Positions 50,837-60,465 of a stretch of 64,000 bases of DNA are shown in pieces. Numbering within the stretch: the first letter of the stretch is position 1; every line of letters begins with the position of its first letter. Made by a program: the position numbers and the translations under genes. The notes beneath the pieces are model-generated. The model ran no database searches, had not been told where the DNA came from, and worked only from the letters and a program-made list of their open reading frames with translations. The stretch is from an uncultured Oscillospiraceae bacterium (GTDB lineage Bacteria > Bacillota > Clostridia > Oscillospirales > Acutalibacteraceae): NCBI GenBank assembly GCA_900546265.1, contig URCA01000011.1, positions 32,367-96,366 on the forward strand, given 5' to 3'.

Positions 50837-53437
50837 ATGCGAACCAATCGAATTTTCCGTGCGCTTGCCGTTCTTCTGGCGGCTGTGACGGTACTGTCTT
50901 TCGCGGGCTGCGGCGAGATGGCGCTTCTATTCACCGAGCTGCCAGCGGCGGATGTACAGCAATGGAAGACCGGCGATCCCATCACCCAGACCAAGGAGAT
51001 GCTGGGGCTCGAGCAAATGAAGCAGGTGGCCTCCCAAGGCGGGCTGACCCTGTATATGAACGAGAAAACCACCGAGATCGCCGTCAAGACCGCCGACGGG
51101 ACGGTGTGGTTCTCCAACCCGCAGAACCGGCTGGATCTCAACGCGTCCTCCCTGGGGCGGTATTCCTCACCGCTGCTGGTCACGGCCATTGATTCGGCCG
51201 AGACCTCCAAGCAGATGAACGCCTTCGACGACAGCGTCAAATACGGGCAGTACACCATCCAGTCCATCCAGAACGGCGTGCGGGTGGAATACCATTTCGG
51301 CCAGGTGGTCAAGACGCCGCTGTATCCCCAGGTGCTGACCAAGGAGCGGTTCGACGAGCTGCTCGAGGGGCTGACCAAGGCGGAACAGAACAACATGAAG
51401 CGGTACTACCTCGAGGTCAATTACGACACGGTGACCGATCAGCAGGCGCTGAAAAACCTCGAGGAGCAATACACGAAGATCAAAGAAGTCCAGCACATCT
51501 ACGCGCTCAAGCAATCGCCGTCGGCGCTGGAAACCAACCGGATTACGGCGTATTTCACCAAGCTGGCATACACCCAGGAGATGCGGGACGCGGATCACGC
51601 GGCCGTGGGGTACACCGACCCTGACAAGGCCAAGGGCAACTTCCTGCTGCCGGTGGAGTACACCCTGGCCGACGGGAGGCTGAATGTTCGCATTCCGGTG
51701 GCGGATATCCGGGTGACGTCCAACCTGAAGCTGGACACGGTGACGCTGCTGCCCTTTATGAACACGGCCGCTGGGCTGACCAACAGCCAGGCGGTGGTGC
51801 CCGACGGGTCGGGTGCTATCATCCATCTAAGCCAGGTGCGATCCGGCAACACGGCGGAGTACGCCGAAGGGTTCTACGGGCGGGATTACGCCCTGTACCA
51901 GCTGTCCCAGGCGGCGGTGAAAAAGAATCTGTACCTGCCGGTATACGGCATCACCGCCGAGGAGGGCGCCATGCTGGCCGTCATCGGCCAGGCGGATGCC
52001 ACGGCGTCGCTGTACGCGGCGGCCCGGGGCTCCGAACAGGATATCGGGGCCATCGGCGCCCGGTTCAAGCTGCTGGATTACGCCCAGGTGAAGCTGACGA
52101 ACACCGACACCAACACGGTCAACAGCTACCCCGACAAGTCCATCGAGGATGACATCGCGGTGGATTACACCTTCCTGGACAAGAGCCGGAACCAATGGAC
52201 GGACGTGGCGGCGACCTACCGGACCCGCCTGCAGAAGGAAGGCAAGCTGACGGGCAGCGCTGGCTCCACCCTGCCGGTGATGGTCAACCTGGTGGGGGCC
52301 ATCGATGATAAGGCGCCGGTATTGGGGATCCCGCGGGAGATCCTGCGGCCGCTGACCACCTTCTCTCAGGCGGGGGACATCGCCGACCGGCTGGCCGAAG
52401 CCTTCGGCGGAGACCGGCTGGTCATCCGGTATTCCGGATGGCGCAAGGGAGGGCTGAAGTCCTCGGTACTGACCGGATTTGACCCGGAGGGCAAGCTGGG
52501 CGGAGCAAAGGGACTTGGGGCCCTGGCCGACAAGCTGCAGGGCATGAATGCCCGGCTGTTCCCCGATGCGGATTTCCAGTACGTCTACCGCGACAAGCTG
52601 TTCGACGAGTTCAGCTCATCAAAGGATGTGGTGCGGTTTATCACCAGTGAATCGGCTTACAAGCCCGCCTACAACAAGGCCACCTTTGTTCCCGACGCGG
52701 ATGGGCTGTTTGGATACATTCTCGAGCCCACCCGGATGGCGGGGCACGTGGACAGCTTCTTGAAGGCGGTCAAGGGAAAGGGACTCAGCGGGTTCAGCCT
52801 GCCGTACATCGGGGCGGATCTGTCCAGCAACTTCAATAAGGACGCCTTCATGACCCGCAACGCGGCCGCCGCCTATTCGGCGGAGGTCATGCAGAAGCTG
52901 CGGGACGCGGGCTACGGAATTCTCTCCACCGGGGTCAACGCCTACGCGCTGCCCCTGCTCGACGTGGCGGTGGCGATTCCCACCGACTGCAACACCCATC
53001 CGATGCTCAGCCGGTCGGTGCCCTTTACCCAGATGGTGCTGTCCGGCAGCGTCCAGTATGCCGCCGAGGAGCTCAACCGGGCGGCGGACGACCGGTACTA
53101 CCTGCTCAAGTGCATCGAGACCGGTTCGGCCATGTATGTGTCGGCCATCGCGGCCGCCAATTCGGAGGTCAAGGACACGGCGTACGACGAGCTTTTCGCC
53201 GTCAACTTCGACACGCTGGAGCCGCGGATTAAGGAAGTGGGCAGCCAGCTCATCGAGGCGCTCTCGCCGGTTTACGGCCGCGCCATGGTGGGGCACACGC
53301 AGCTGACCGACGGGGTCGTGCGGGTGGATTACGAGGGCGGCAAGAGCCTGTATATCAACTATAACCAATCGGAGGCGGCCACCGACGCGGGCACCGTGCC
53401 CGCGGCCGGCTGGCTCCTGGCAGAGAAGGAGGGCTGA
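50837..53437 (+). CDS. DUF5696-like lipoprotein
   Basis: An 866-residue lipoprotein (LLAAVTVLSFAGC). N-terminal beta-rich part (GLTLYMNEKTTEIAVKTADG, WFSNPQNRLD), middle VVPDGSGAIIHLSQVRSG and YLPVYGITAEEGAMLAVIGQ, then a probable TIM-barrel region (RLVIRYSGWRKGG, GFSLPYIGADLSSNFNKDAF). The layout is that of the DUF5696 family, possibly a glycoside-hydrolase-like barrel. The assignment rests on sequence memory and on the neighbouring propeller, YIP1 and permease genes. It lies 4 bp after the YIP1-like gene and 2 bp before the next permease. Confidence 0.7.
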   Translation: MRTNRIFRALAVLLAAVTVLSFAGCGEMALLFTELPAADVQQWKTGDPITQTKEMLGLEQMKQVASQGGLTLYMNEKTTEIAVKTADGTVWFSNPQNRLDLNASSLGRYSSPLLVTAIDSAETSKQMNAFDDSVKYGQYTIQSIQNGVRVEYHFGQVVKTPLYPQVLTKERFDELLEGLTKAEQNNMKRYYLEVNYDTVTDQQALKNLEEQYTKIKEVQHIYALKQSPSALETNRITAYFTKLAYTQEMRDADHAAVGYTDPDKAKGNFLLPVEYTLADGRLNVRIPVADIRVTSNLKLDTVTLLPFMNTAAGLTNSQAVVPDGSGAIIHLSQVRSGNTAEYAEGFYGRDYALYQLSQAAVKKNLYLPVYGITAEEGAMLAVIGQADATASLYAAARGSEQDIGAIGARFKLLDYAQVKLTNTDTNTVNSYPDKSIEDDIAVDYTFLDKSRNQWTDVAATYRTRLQKEGKLTGSAGSTLPVMVNLVGAIDDKAPVLGIPREILRPLTTFSQAGDIADRLAEAFGGDRLVIRYSGWRKGGLKSSVLTGFDPEGKLGGAKGLGALADKLQGMNARLFPDADFQYVYRDKLFDEFSSSKDVVRFITSESAYKPAYNKATFVPDADGLFGYILEPTRMAGHVDSFLKAVKGKGLSGFSLPYIGADLSSNFNKDAFMTRNAAAAYSAEVMQKLRDAGYGILSTGVNAYALPLLDVAVAIPTDCNTHPMLSRSVPFTQMVLSGSVQYAAEELNRAADDRYYLLKCIETGSAMYVSAIAAANSEVKDTAYDELFAVNFDTLEPRIKEVGSQLIEALSPVYGRAMVGHTQLTDGVVRVDYEGGKSLYINYNQSEAATDAGTVPAAGWLLAEKEG

Positions 53438-53439
53438 AC

Positions 53440-54369
53440 ATGGGCAAGGAGAAGAAAAGCGCCGGGCGGCGGCGTTCCGACCTGATGACCAGGCGGAACC
53501 GCACCGGTTATGTGTTCATCGCCCCGTTTCTGGTGGGATTTGCCGCGTTTATGCTCATCCCGCTCATTCAGTCTTTTATTTTCAGCTTCAACGACATTAA
53601 AATCGTGGAAAACGGGTACACGCTGGTACCCAAGGGGCTTTACAACTACCAGTACATTCTCACCATCGACACCGATTTCCGGCAGCGGATCGTCAACTCC
53701 TTCATCATGACTCTGCGGGACACCATCGTCGTGGTGCCGTTCAGCTTCTTCTCGGCGCTGATTCTCAGCAAGGAATTCCACGGACGCACCTTTGCGCGGG
53801 CCATCTTTTTCCTGCCGGTCATCGTGTCCACCGGCGTGCTGGCGACCATGGATTCCAACAGCGTCATCAGCATGATGATGGACCGGGACACCGCCTCGGC
53901 GGCCAACAGCATGCAGCAGACGTTTTCGGCTTCGGGGCTTATCACCACGCTGTTTGCCGACAGCCTGCCCACGGAGATGGTGGATTTCATCAGCACCGCC
54001 ACGGCGGGAATTTACGACATCATCATCAAGTCGGGCCTGCAGATCATCATCTTCATCGGCGGCCTGAACACCATCTCGCCGTCCCTGTTCGAGTCCTCCA
54101 ACATCGAGGGGGCCACCGCATGGGTGAATTTCTGGAAAATCACGTTCCCCATGTGCGGGCCGTACATCCTGCTCAACGTGGTGTACACCATCATCGACTC
54201 TTTCACCAACCTGAGCAATCCGCTGATAGCCAGAATCCGCAGCGACCTGATGGGGCTGAAAAATTTCGGCGTCGCGTCCAGCGCGGCCTGGGTGTACTTC
54301 ATCGCGATATTCGCGGTGCTGGGCATCGTGTTCGCCGTGCTGCAGAGGAGGGTGTTCTATCATGAATAA
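53440..54369 (+). CDS. Sugar ABC transporter permease, MalF-like (pair 2)
   Basis: A 309-residue six-helix permease (NRTGYVFIAPFLVGFAAFML). The EAA-like loop is degenerate: FESSNIEGATAWVNFWKITF in place of EAAxxDGA, as in several permeases of these DUF5696 loci. AGGAGG lies before the ATG. Its 3' end overlaps the next permease by 8 bp. It lacks a dedicated ATPase, and its binding protein could be either of the two upstream. Confidence 0.88.
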   Translation: MGKEKKSAGRRRSDLMTRRNRTGYVFIAPFLVGFAAFMLIPLIQSFIFSFNDIKIVENGYTLVPKGLYNYQYILTIDTDFRQRIVNSFIMTLRDTIVVVPFSFFSALILSKEFHGRTFARAIFFLPVIVSTGVLATMDSNSVISMMMDRDTASAANSMQQTFSASGLITTLFADSLPTEMVDFISTATAGIYDIIIKSGLQIIIFIGGLNTISPSLFESSNIEGATAWVNFWKITFPMCGPYILLNVVYTIIDSFTNLSNPLIARIRSDLMGLKNFGVASSAAWVYFIAIFAVLGIVFAVLQRRVFYHE

Positions 54370-55312
54370 CAGCCTGTCCACCCCCCGCATCCGCAATCCG
54401 AGGCTTCGCAAGCTGCTCAGCAAGAAGACGGCGGCGAAATGGATGCTGGCCCTGTTCCGCACGGTGTTCATCGTCGGTATTTGCTTTACCATCCTGTATC
54501 CCCTGCTGACCAAGATTTCCATGTCCTTCATGGACGAGACCGACCTGTATGACCGGACGGTTAAGGTCATCGCCAAGCATTTCACCCCGGAAAACTACCT
54601 GGAGGCCGCCACCTATATCAACTACGGCAAGCTGCTGCTCAACACGGTGGGGCTGTGCACGGTGGTGTCTCTGCTGCAGGCATTGTCCTGCACGGTGGTG
54701 GGATACGGGTTCGCCCGGTTCCACTTCAAGGGGCGGGGGATTCTGTTCGCCCTGGTGGTACTGTGCATGGTGGTGCCCACCCAGGTTATTCTGACCCCGC
54801 AATACCTCAATTTCAAGGCCATGGGCATGCTGGGCAGCTTCGCGCCGTTCATCGCCCTGGGACTGACCGGGGTGGCTCCCCGCTGCGGGCTGTATATTTT
54901 CCTGGCCCGTCAGTTCTTCCGGGGTGTGCCGCGGGAGATTGATGAGGCGGCGGCCATTGACGGCGCCGGGCCCTACAAAACCTTTACCTCCATCATGCTT
55001 AAAAGCGCCATCCCGATTATGGTGACCATTTTCCTCTTCTCCTTTGTCTGGCAGTGGGGGGAAAACACCTACACCAACCTGTTCTACAGCAGCTTCCAGA
55101 CCATTGCCAAAACGCTGGACAGCCTGGGGTACGCCCTGGCGGACATCCAGCAGAGCAGCGGCAGCGTTGTATCCCTGGCCGCCCAGATGGCCTATCAGTC
55201 CATCCTGCGGGCGACGGCCACCCTCCTGGCGATTATCCCGCTGCTGGTTCTCTATGTATTCTGCCAGAAGTTCTTCATCCAGTCGGTGGAACGCACCGGT
55301 ATTGTGGGGTGA
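54362..55312 (+). CDS. Sugar ABC transporter permease, MalG-like (pair 2)
   Basis: A 316-residue six-helix permease with a normal EAA loop (REIDEAAAIDGAGPYKTFTS). The N-terminal 35 residues are basic and cytosolic. It overlaps the previous gene and is followed 28 bp later by the GH16-type lipoprotein gene, so both are on one transcript. Confidence 0.9.
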   Translation: MNNSLSTPRIRNPRLRKLLSKKTAAKWMLALFRTVFIVGICFTILYPLLTKISMSFMDETDLYDRTVKVIAKHFTPENYLEAATYINYGKLLLNTVGLCTVVSLLQALSCTVVGYGFARFHFKGRGILFALVVLCMVVPTQVILTPQYLNFKAMGMLGSFAPFIALGLTGVAPRCGLYIFLARQFFRGVPREIDEAAAIDGAGPYKTFTSIMLKSAIPIMVTIFLFSFVWQWGENTYTNLFYSSFQTIAKTLDSLGYALADIQQSSGSVVSLAAQMAYQSILRATATLLAIIPLLVLYVFCQKFFIQSVERTGIVG

Positions 55313-55340
55313 TGACCGCTATGAAAGGGAGGGAACGGCC

Positions 55341-56714
55341 ATGCGTAAGCGAATGCTGTGCGGGACGCTGGCGGCCGCGCTCGTCATGACGGCGGCGGGG
55401 TGCGCGGCGGATCCCCTGGCGCAGGATCGGCTGCCTGAAAAGGTGGAGGAAACGCCGGTACAGCGCAGCGAGACCTATCCAGAGCTCTGGCAGGAGGACG
55501 GGTCGCTGTTCGACGATTTCACCAACGGCGTGAATCCGGAGATCTGGACGGTGCCGGACACCAAATGGGGCTACGACAACCGGGGAGTGACCAGCCGGAA
55601 CGTCAGCTACACCAAGGACGGCATCCTGGTGCTGGCCGCCAACGGCGACCTGTACAAGGGCGACATCATGGGGATGAGCGACGGGGGCCAGCCGGCCACC
55701 ACCGGCACGCGCACCGGCGCCATCGTGCGCAGTCATTACTATTTCGGCCCCGGCAGCTACGAGGTGAAAATGAAGGTGATGCCCCGGTTCGGCGGGTGCA
55801 GCGCCATTTGGACCTTTTTCAACGATGGGAGCCGGAACCATGAGATCGATATCGAGCTGCCCGGGCCCAGCAAATACAGCTTCGACTATGCTGGCATGAC
55901 CAACTACATCACCGAGGAGAAGATGGACTCGGTGAAGACCAAGACCATCGCCAACAACGACGGCGAATGGCATACCTACCGCTTCGACTGGCACACCGAT
56001 CCGGTGGATCCGCGCATCGATTACTACATCGATGGGGAAAAGCTGGTCACCAGCCGCCGTAATATTCCCACCGTCAAAGGCTATTTCACCATCGGGGTGT
56101 GGTTTCCCAAGGGGTGGGCCGGCGTGGCGGATTTCGAACGCAATTACATGTATGTGGACTGGTTCCGGTTCACCCCCTACGACGAAACGGGGTGGGAGGC
56201 CAATCCACGGGAAAACCTGGAGTTCGACATGGAGGGGCTGGAGCACACCTATCCTTCCCAAACCTCTCCGCTGCCGGTCAACAATTTCTTTGCAAACGGA
56301 AGCTTTGAGGACGGGCTCGAGGGCTGGACGGCGGAGGGGGAGGCGGCAGCCTCCACGGAGCACGCCACCGACGGCAAGGGCAGCGCGGCCATCGGCAAGG
56401 GCGGCAGCCTGGCCCAGCTGGTTTCCGGTATCTCGTCCAAGGTGAAGTACACCCTGACGGTCAACACCAAAAACTCCACCAAAAAGACGGACGCGGTGTT
56501 GGAGGTGGAGTACACCGACGCCTTTGGCAATTCCCTGCTGGAAAAATCGGTGGTGACCGAAAAGCTGGAGAACACCGGCACCTGGCAGCATACCCTGCCA
56601 TTGACCCCGCCCTCCCAGGCGAAAAAGGTGCGGGTCACCCTGCGTAACAACGGCGGCGGCACCCTGTGGGCCGACGAGGCGGTGCTGGTTCCGGCCGGCC
56701 CGGCCGAGGGTTGA
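55341..56714 (+). CDS. GH16-family glucanase-like lipoprotein with C-terminal CBM
   Basis: A 457-residue lipoprotein started at ATG 55341 (GGGAGGGAAC upstream; lipobox VMTAAGC). The jelly-roll GH16 domain covers about 50-300 with FDDFTNGVNPEIW and the catalytic motif E168-I-D170-I-E172 (HEIDIELPG). The ExDxE spacing, without the extra residue of laminarinases, is that of lichenase/XTH-type GH16 enzymes. GWFRF-like WVDWFRFTPY closes the domain. Residues about 310-457 form a CBM4/9-like module (NNFFANGSFEDGLEGW). It would cut a beta-glucan or related polymer at the surface for import. Confidence 0.85.
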   Translation: MRKRMLCGTLAAALVMTAAGCAADPLAQDRLPEKVEETPVQRSETYPELWQEDGSLFDDFTNGVNPEIWTVPDTKWGYDNRGVTSRNVSYTKDGILVLAANGDLYKGDIMGMSDGGQPATTGTRTGAIVRSHYYFGPGSYEVKMKVMPRFGGCSAIWTFFNDGSRNHEIDIELPGPSKYSFDYAGMTNYITEEKMDSVKTKTIANNDGEWHTYRFDWHTDPVDPRIDYYIDGEKLVTSRRNIPTVKGYFTIGVWFPKGWAGVADFERNYMYVDWFRFTPYDETGWEANPRENLEFDMEGLEHTYPSQTSPLPVNNFFANGSFEDGLEGWTAEGEAAASTEHATDGKGSAAIGKGGSLAQLVSGISSKVKYTLTVNTKNSTKKTDAVLEVEYTDAFGNSLLEKSVVTEKLENTGTWQHTLPLTPPSQAKKVRVTLRNNGGGTLWADEAVLVPAGPAEG

Positions 56715-56822
56715 TACGGTTTCATAGGATAGGGGAAATCTCCGATAAATTATGCAAAGAGAACCCCCCGCGACCGTGCGATAATAAACTTGTAACCCGA
56801 TGAAAAAGGAGGAACAGCAGCT

Positions 56823-57980
56823 ATGAAAACCACTCTGCTTCGAAAGGGAGCCGTTGTGTTTCTGTCACTCTTGACGACGGCCAGTCTGATGGCGATTCCC
56901 ACAGCGGCCGCCCCGCTGGAAAAGGATCCGCCCAAGGGCTACGCGACCAAGGTTCCCGGAAAGAATGACGCCGGGGTACTAACCTATCAGGACTTTGAGT
57001 CGGATACGCTGAACGACGAGGGCATGATTGGAAAATTTGCCGCTACCGAGCCGGACGATACCTCGATTTCTCCGGCCAAAATCGAGGTGGTCAGCAATGT
57101 GGCCCATTCCGGCAAAAAGGCGCTGAAGGTTTCCGCCCGCGGCAAGAGCGCGGATGGCAGCCCGATGGGCTACAACACCTTGACCTATAAGGACATCGGC
57201 ATTGATATTGCCGAAAAGTTCGTCAAGGATGCTTCCAACAACAAGAAGACCGACACGTATTTTATTTCCGCCTGGGTCCGCAATGTGGATCCTTCGATCA
57301 CCCAGTATTTCTGGCTGCAGCTGCAGTACGGCGGTTCGGCTGAGGTGTGGCTGCCTGGCCAGACCTATTTTGAGGTCAAGGGCGACGCCTGGACCCAAAT
57401 CGGCATCGCGGTCGTGGACGGCAAGACCTATTACGTCCCCTTCATTGAGGACACCACCAAATCGGGTATTTACGCGCCCCGCAACGGCGTGTCCACCTGG
57501 TCGGCCCTAAAGTTTATTACCAAGAATCCCAAGGTCAATCCCACGGACACCAATGAGAAAGTCGTGCAGACCAACGGCGATTTCTATGTGGATGATATTG
57601 TGATTTGGAAAGTGGACGACGCGTCCCAGCTGGTTAAAGAGTTGCCGCAGCCCAGCAGCGGCACCACCACCCAGAAGCCGGTGAATACCACCACCACCTC
57701 CAAGGGCGGTGGAGCCACCAAGGACGAGTCCTCCAGCACCACCCTGGCCCCTGCGGACAGCAGCGCGCCCACCGACACCACCGTTTCCACACAGGAGGGC
57801 GCCACCACGGCCCCGACCAATGAGGCCTCCAGCGGCTCGGCGACAACCACCGCGCCGGAGAACAAGGAGGACGGCGGCGGACTGGGCGTGGGCGCCATCG
57901 TCGGCATCGTCGTCGCGGCGGTCGTGGTTCTGGGCGGCGGCGGATTCGCTCTCTACTGGTTCAAGTTCCGCAAGCACTAA
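56823..57980 (+). CDS. Membrane-anchored carbohydrate-binding-module protein
   Basis: A 385-residue exported protein: signal peptide MKTTLLRKGAVVFLSLLTTA, one CBM4/9/22-like beta-sandwich at about 45-270 (VLTYQDFESDTLNDEGMIGK ... YFISAWVRN ... NGDFYVDDIVIWKV), a Ser/Thr-rich linker of about 80 residues, and a C-terminal helix (VGAIVGIVVAAVVVLGGGGF) with a basic end. It has no catalytic domain, so it is a likely surface glycan-binding protein. AGGAGG precedes the ATG. It lies 108 bp after the GH16-type gene. Confidence 0.75.
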   Translation: MKTTLLRKGAVVFLSLLTTASLMAIPTAAAPLEKDPPKGYATKVPGKNDAGVLTYQDFESDTLNDEGMIGKFAATEPDDTSISPAKIEVVSNVAHSGKKALKVSARGKSADGSPMGYNTLTYKDIGIDIAEKFVKDASNNKKTDTYFISAWVRNVDPSITQYFWLQLQYGGSAEVWLPGQTYFEVKGDAWTQIGIAVVDGKTYYVPFIEDTTKSGIYAPRNGVSTWSALKFITKNPKVNPTDTNEKVVQTNGDFYVDDIVIWKVDDASQLVKELPQPSSGTTTQKPVNTTTTSKGGGATKDESSSTTLAPADSSAPTDTTVSTQEGATTAPTNEASSGSATTTAPENKEDGGGLGVGAIVGIVVAAVVVLGGGGFALYWFKFRKH

Positions 57981-58070
57981 TCGGCAAGAACCGGCCGGCC
58001 GCCGACGCTCCATGTGGGCGCCGGCGAGCCGCCGGTAAGAAATAGGAAACACAAGTAAGGAGGATTATGG

Positions 58071-60371
58071 ATGAAACGATTTTTGAGCGTGGCCCTGTCC
58101 GCGGCGCTGCTGTGCGGCGGCCTGGCGGTCACCGGCGTTTCGGCAGAGGACACGGCCAAGGTGCGGCCTACGGTTACTCTGGTGGAAAGCGGGTTCGAGA
58201 ATGGGATGGACGCGCCGTTCTCTGCGAATGAGAGCGACGCCGGCAAGAAAGCCACCATTACGCCGGTGTCCATCGCCGATTCGGTCAATGCCTATCTGCA
58301 CCTTACCGATCGAGAGGCAAATAAGCGCAGCGCGACGGTGATGCAGAATGTCAAGGAACAGCTGAAGGCCAACGGCGCCGCGGGTAAATATTATATCAGC
58401 GCGCGTATCAAGTTGGACAATCCGGATGAAACCGCGTATTTCGTTCCGTTTATTCAGGGCTCTGGCGGGATGCAGCTTCAGACCGGAGGCGGTACACGCT
58501 TCGCCGTAACGGATGAATGGACGACTATCGGGAAAAAACGGGATGGCTCCTACATGGATTTTTCCCTGGTTAACGGCGCCTTTGATCCGGCGGCTTTAAC
58601 CTGGGCCAAGTTCTATTTCCTGGCGTTCACCACGGAAAGTGGGGCGCAGACGCCCTATGACGGCGGGTATTCCATCGACGACGTGACGCTCTGGTTCGTT
58701 CCCAACGACGGGGCGCCGGCTTCCGTCACGGAAATCGGAACCAACATCCTTAAAGACGGCGATTTCAACGCCAAAGTCGAGGATGCCAATTATTACAATA
58801 CCCAGAAGGCCGAAGGCGATGCCTGGTATGTGGCCACCAGCAATGATGCCGCCACCGGTGAGCCCCTGGTTGCCGCCACGGTGGAAAAGGAAACCCTGTC
58901 CGCTGTGGACACGACGATCGTGCATAACGGCACCGGCGCCCTGCATATTACCAATCGCCCCGGCGTACAGCAGAGCATCGCGGTTGATTTGAAAGATGTC
59001 GTAAACAGCGTTGGCAAGCTGAGCAAAGACGAGCATTATTACATCTCTGTGTGGGTGCGCGCGGAGACGGGCACCATCAAGGTGCAGCCCATTTTCGGCT
59101 GCAGCCTCAGCGCCACCATGGGCAACGGCTATATTCTGCCCCGCAGCGGCGGTTATGTGGAGGTCGGCGAAGAGTGGACCGAGGTTGGCATTGATGTACC
59201 GGGTGAGTATTTGCCCTTCCTGATTAACGGCAGTGCCGACGCGGGTAACTTCGATCCCTTCGGCGCCACTTGGGCGTCCATCCGTCTGGCTACCGAAGAC
59301 ACGGCCAATTTCTATGTGGATGATTTCAAAGTTATGGGCCCGCGGCCCGTGGCTGACGCCGTGGCGGCGTTTGTCAAAGCCGTTGAGGATCTGCCGGCGG
59401 CGGATGCGATTACCCGCGGCGACGAGGTGGCCATCACGGCGGCGGAATCCCTGTATGAAGGTCTGAATTTGGATTCGCTTTCCGCTGAGCAGAAAGCGAC
59501 TGTCGCGGCCGCCAAAACCAAGCTGGACGCGGCTCGCGCGGCTTTTGACGCGCTGCCCCCGGAAAAAAATGCGTTTGTTCCGGAATTCAAGTATGAGAAT
59601 AAGGCTAATTTGATTGCTCCCTATGGCGATCTGGAAAGCTTCACTGCCAACGATTACATCTGGTCTGAGGCCGACGTTGAGGGTGGGCATCCCAAGTACA
59701 CCCTGATTACCGACAAAAATATCGCGCATGGCGGTAACAACTGCCTGCTGATTTCGGATCGAACCAGTAAGTACAATGCGGCGGCTTTCACCTTGACCGA
59801 GGTTATCAAGAGCCAGGGAGGCGGCAAATACTATTTCTCCGCCTGGCTGCGTACCAAGAACCCCGGCGACGTGATGACCGTGACCCCTCAGCTGTATATC
59901 AGCGCTCTGGGAGATCCGGCCGGCGTGTATGAAGCGGAACCTGTCGAGATCACGAATGAGTGGACCTTTGTCGGCGTTGCCTACGACGATCTGGACGGCT
60001 ATCTGCAGTATCAAGGCAATGAGATTCCGGAGTATACGCAGGGCTATATTTCTCTGCGATTTCGCGGCCAGAACGAACTCTGGGAGAGTGACGCGGACGG
60101 CGCTGCGTTCCCCGACTACTACATCGACGATCTGAAGTTCTGGAAAGCCTTTGACGGCCAGGAAGACTATGAGGATCCCGACAATCCCAAGCCCGCTCCC
60201 ACTCCCTCCGAACCTGGCGACAATAGCTCCACCGGTGGCGACAACAGCTCCACCAGCGGGGACAATGGCAACCCCTCTAACCCCACGACCGGACACAGCC
60301 TGCCTCTGGCGCTGCCGGTGCTGGGCGTGTTGGCCCTGGGCGGCGTGCTGCTGACCCGTAAGCGCAAGTAA
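58071..60371 (+). CDS. Surface protein with three carbohydrate-binding modules and NPTTG tail
   Basis: A 766-residue protein. A signal peptide (MKRFLSVALSAALLCGG) precedes three CBM4/9-like modules at about 30-225, 235-425 and 500-700; each ends in the same idea, YSIDDVTLWFV, FYVDDFKVMG and YYIDDLKFWKA. A helical FIVAR-like spacer lies at about 430-495 (VKAVEDLPAADAI; AAKTKLDAARAAFDAL). The C-terminus has a Ser/Gly/Asn linker, NPTTG, a hydrophobic helix and RKRK, which looks like an NPxTG-type sortase signal. It would display a polymer-binding array next to the GH16 enzyme. No catalytic motif is seen. AAGGAGG precedes the ATG. Confidence 0.75.
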   Translation: MKRFLSVALSAALLCGGLAVTGVSAEDTAKVRPTVTLVESGFENGMDAPFSANESDAGKKATITPVSIADSVNAYLHLTDREANKRSATVMQNVKEQLKANGAAGKYYISARIKLDNPDETAYFVPFIQGSGGMQLQTGGGTRFAVTDEWTTIGKKRDGSYMDFSLVNGAFDPAALTWAKFYFLAFTTESGAQTPYDGGYSIDDVTLWFVPNDGAPASVTEIGTNILKDGDFNAKVEDANYYNTQKAEGDAWYVATSNDAATGEPLVAATVEKETLSAVDTTIVHNGTGALHITNRPGVQQSIAVDLKDVVNSVGKLSKDEHYYISVWVRAETGTIKVQPIFGCSLSATMGNGYILPRSGGYVEVGEEWTEVGIDVPGEYLPFLINGSADAGNFDPFGATWASIRLATEDTANFYVDDFKVMGPRPVADAVAAFVKAVEDLPAADAITRGDEVAITAAESLYEGLNLDSLSAEQKATVAAAKTKLDAARAAFDALPPEKNAFVPEFKYENKANLIAPYGDLESFTANDYIWSEADVEGGHPKYTLITDKNIAHGGNNCLLISDRTSKYNAAAFTLTEVIKSQGGGKYYFSAWLRTKNPGDVMTVTPQLYISALGDPAGVYEAEPVEITNEWTFVGVAYDDLDGYLQYQGNEIPEYTQGYISLRFRGQNELWESDADGAAFPDYYIDDLKFWKAFDGQEDYEDPDNPKPAPTPSEPGDNSSTGGDNSSTSGDNGNPSNPTTGHSLPLALPVLGVLALGGVLLTRKRK

Positions 60372-60465
60372 TCAAGGCAATGTTCCCTGTGTCCGGGGCG
60401 GCCCATGAGGCCGTCCCGGACTCTGGGATCGGGCCCGCGATAGTCAGAAAGGCGTGAACAAGACG

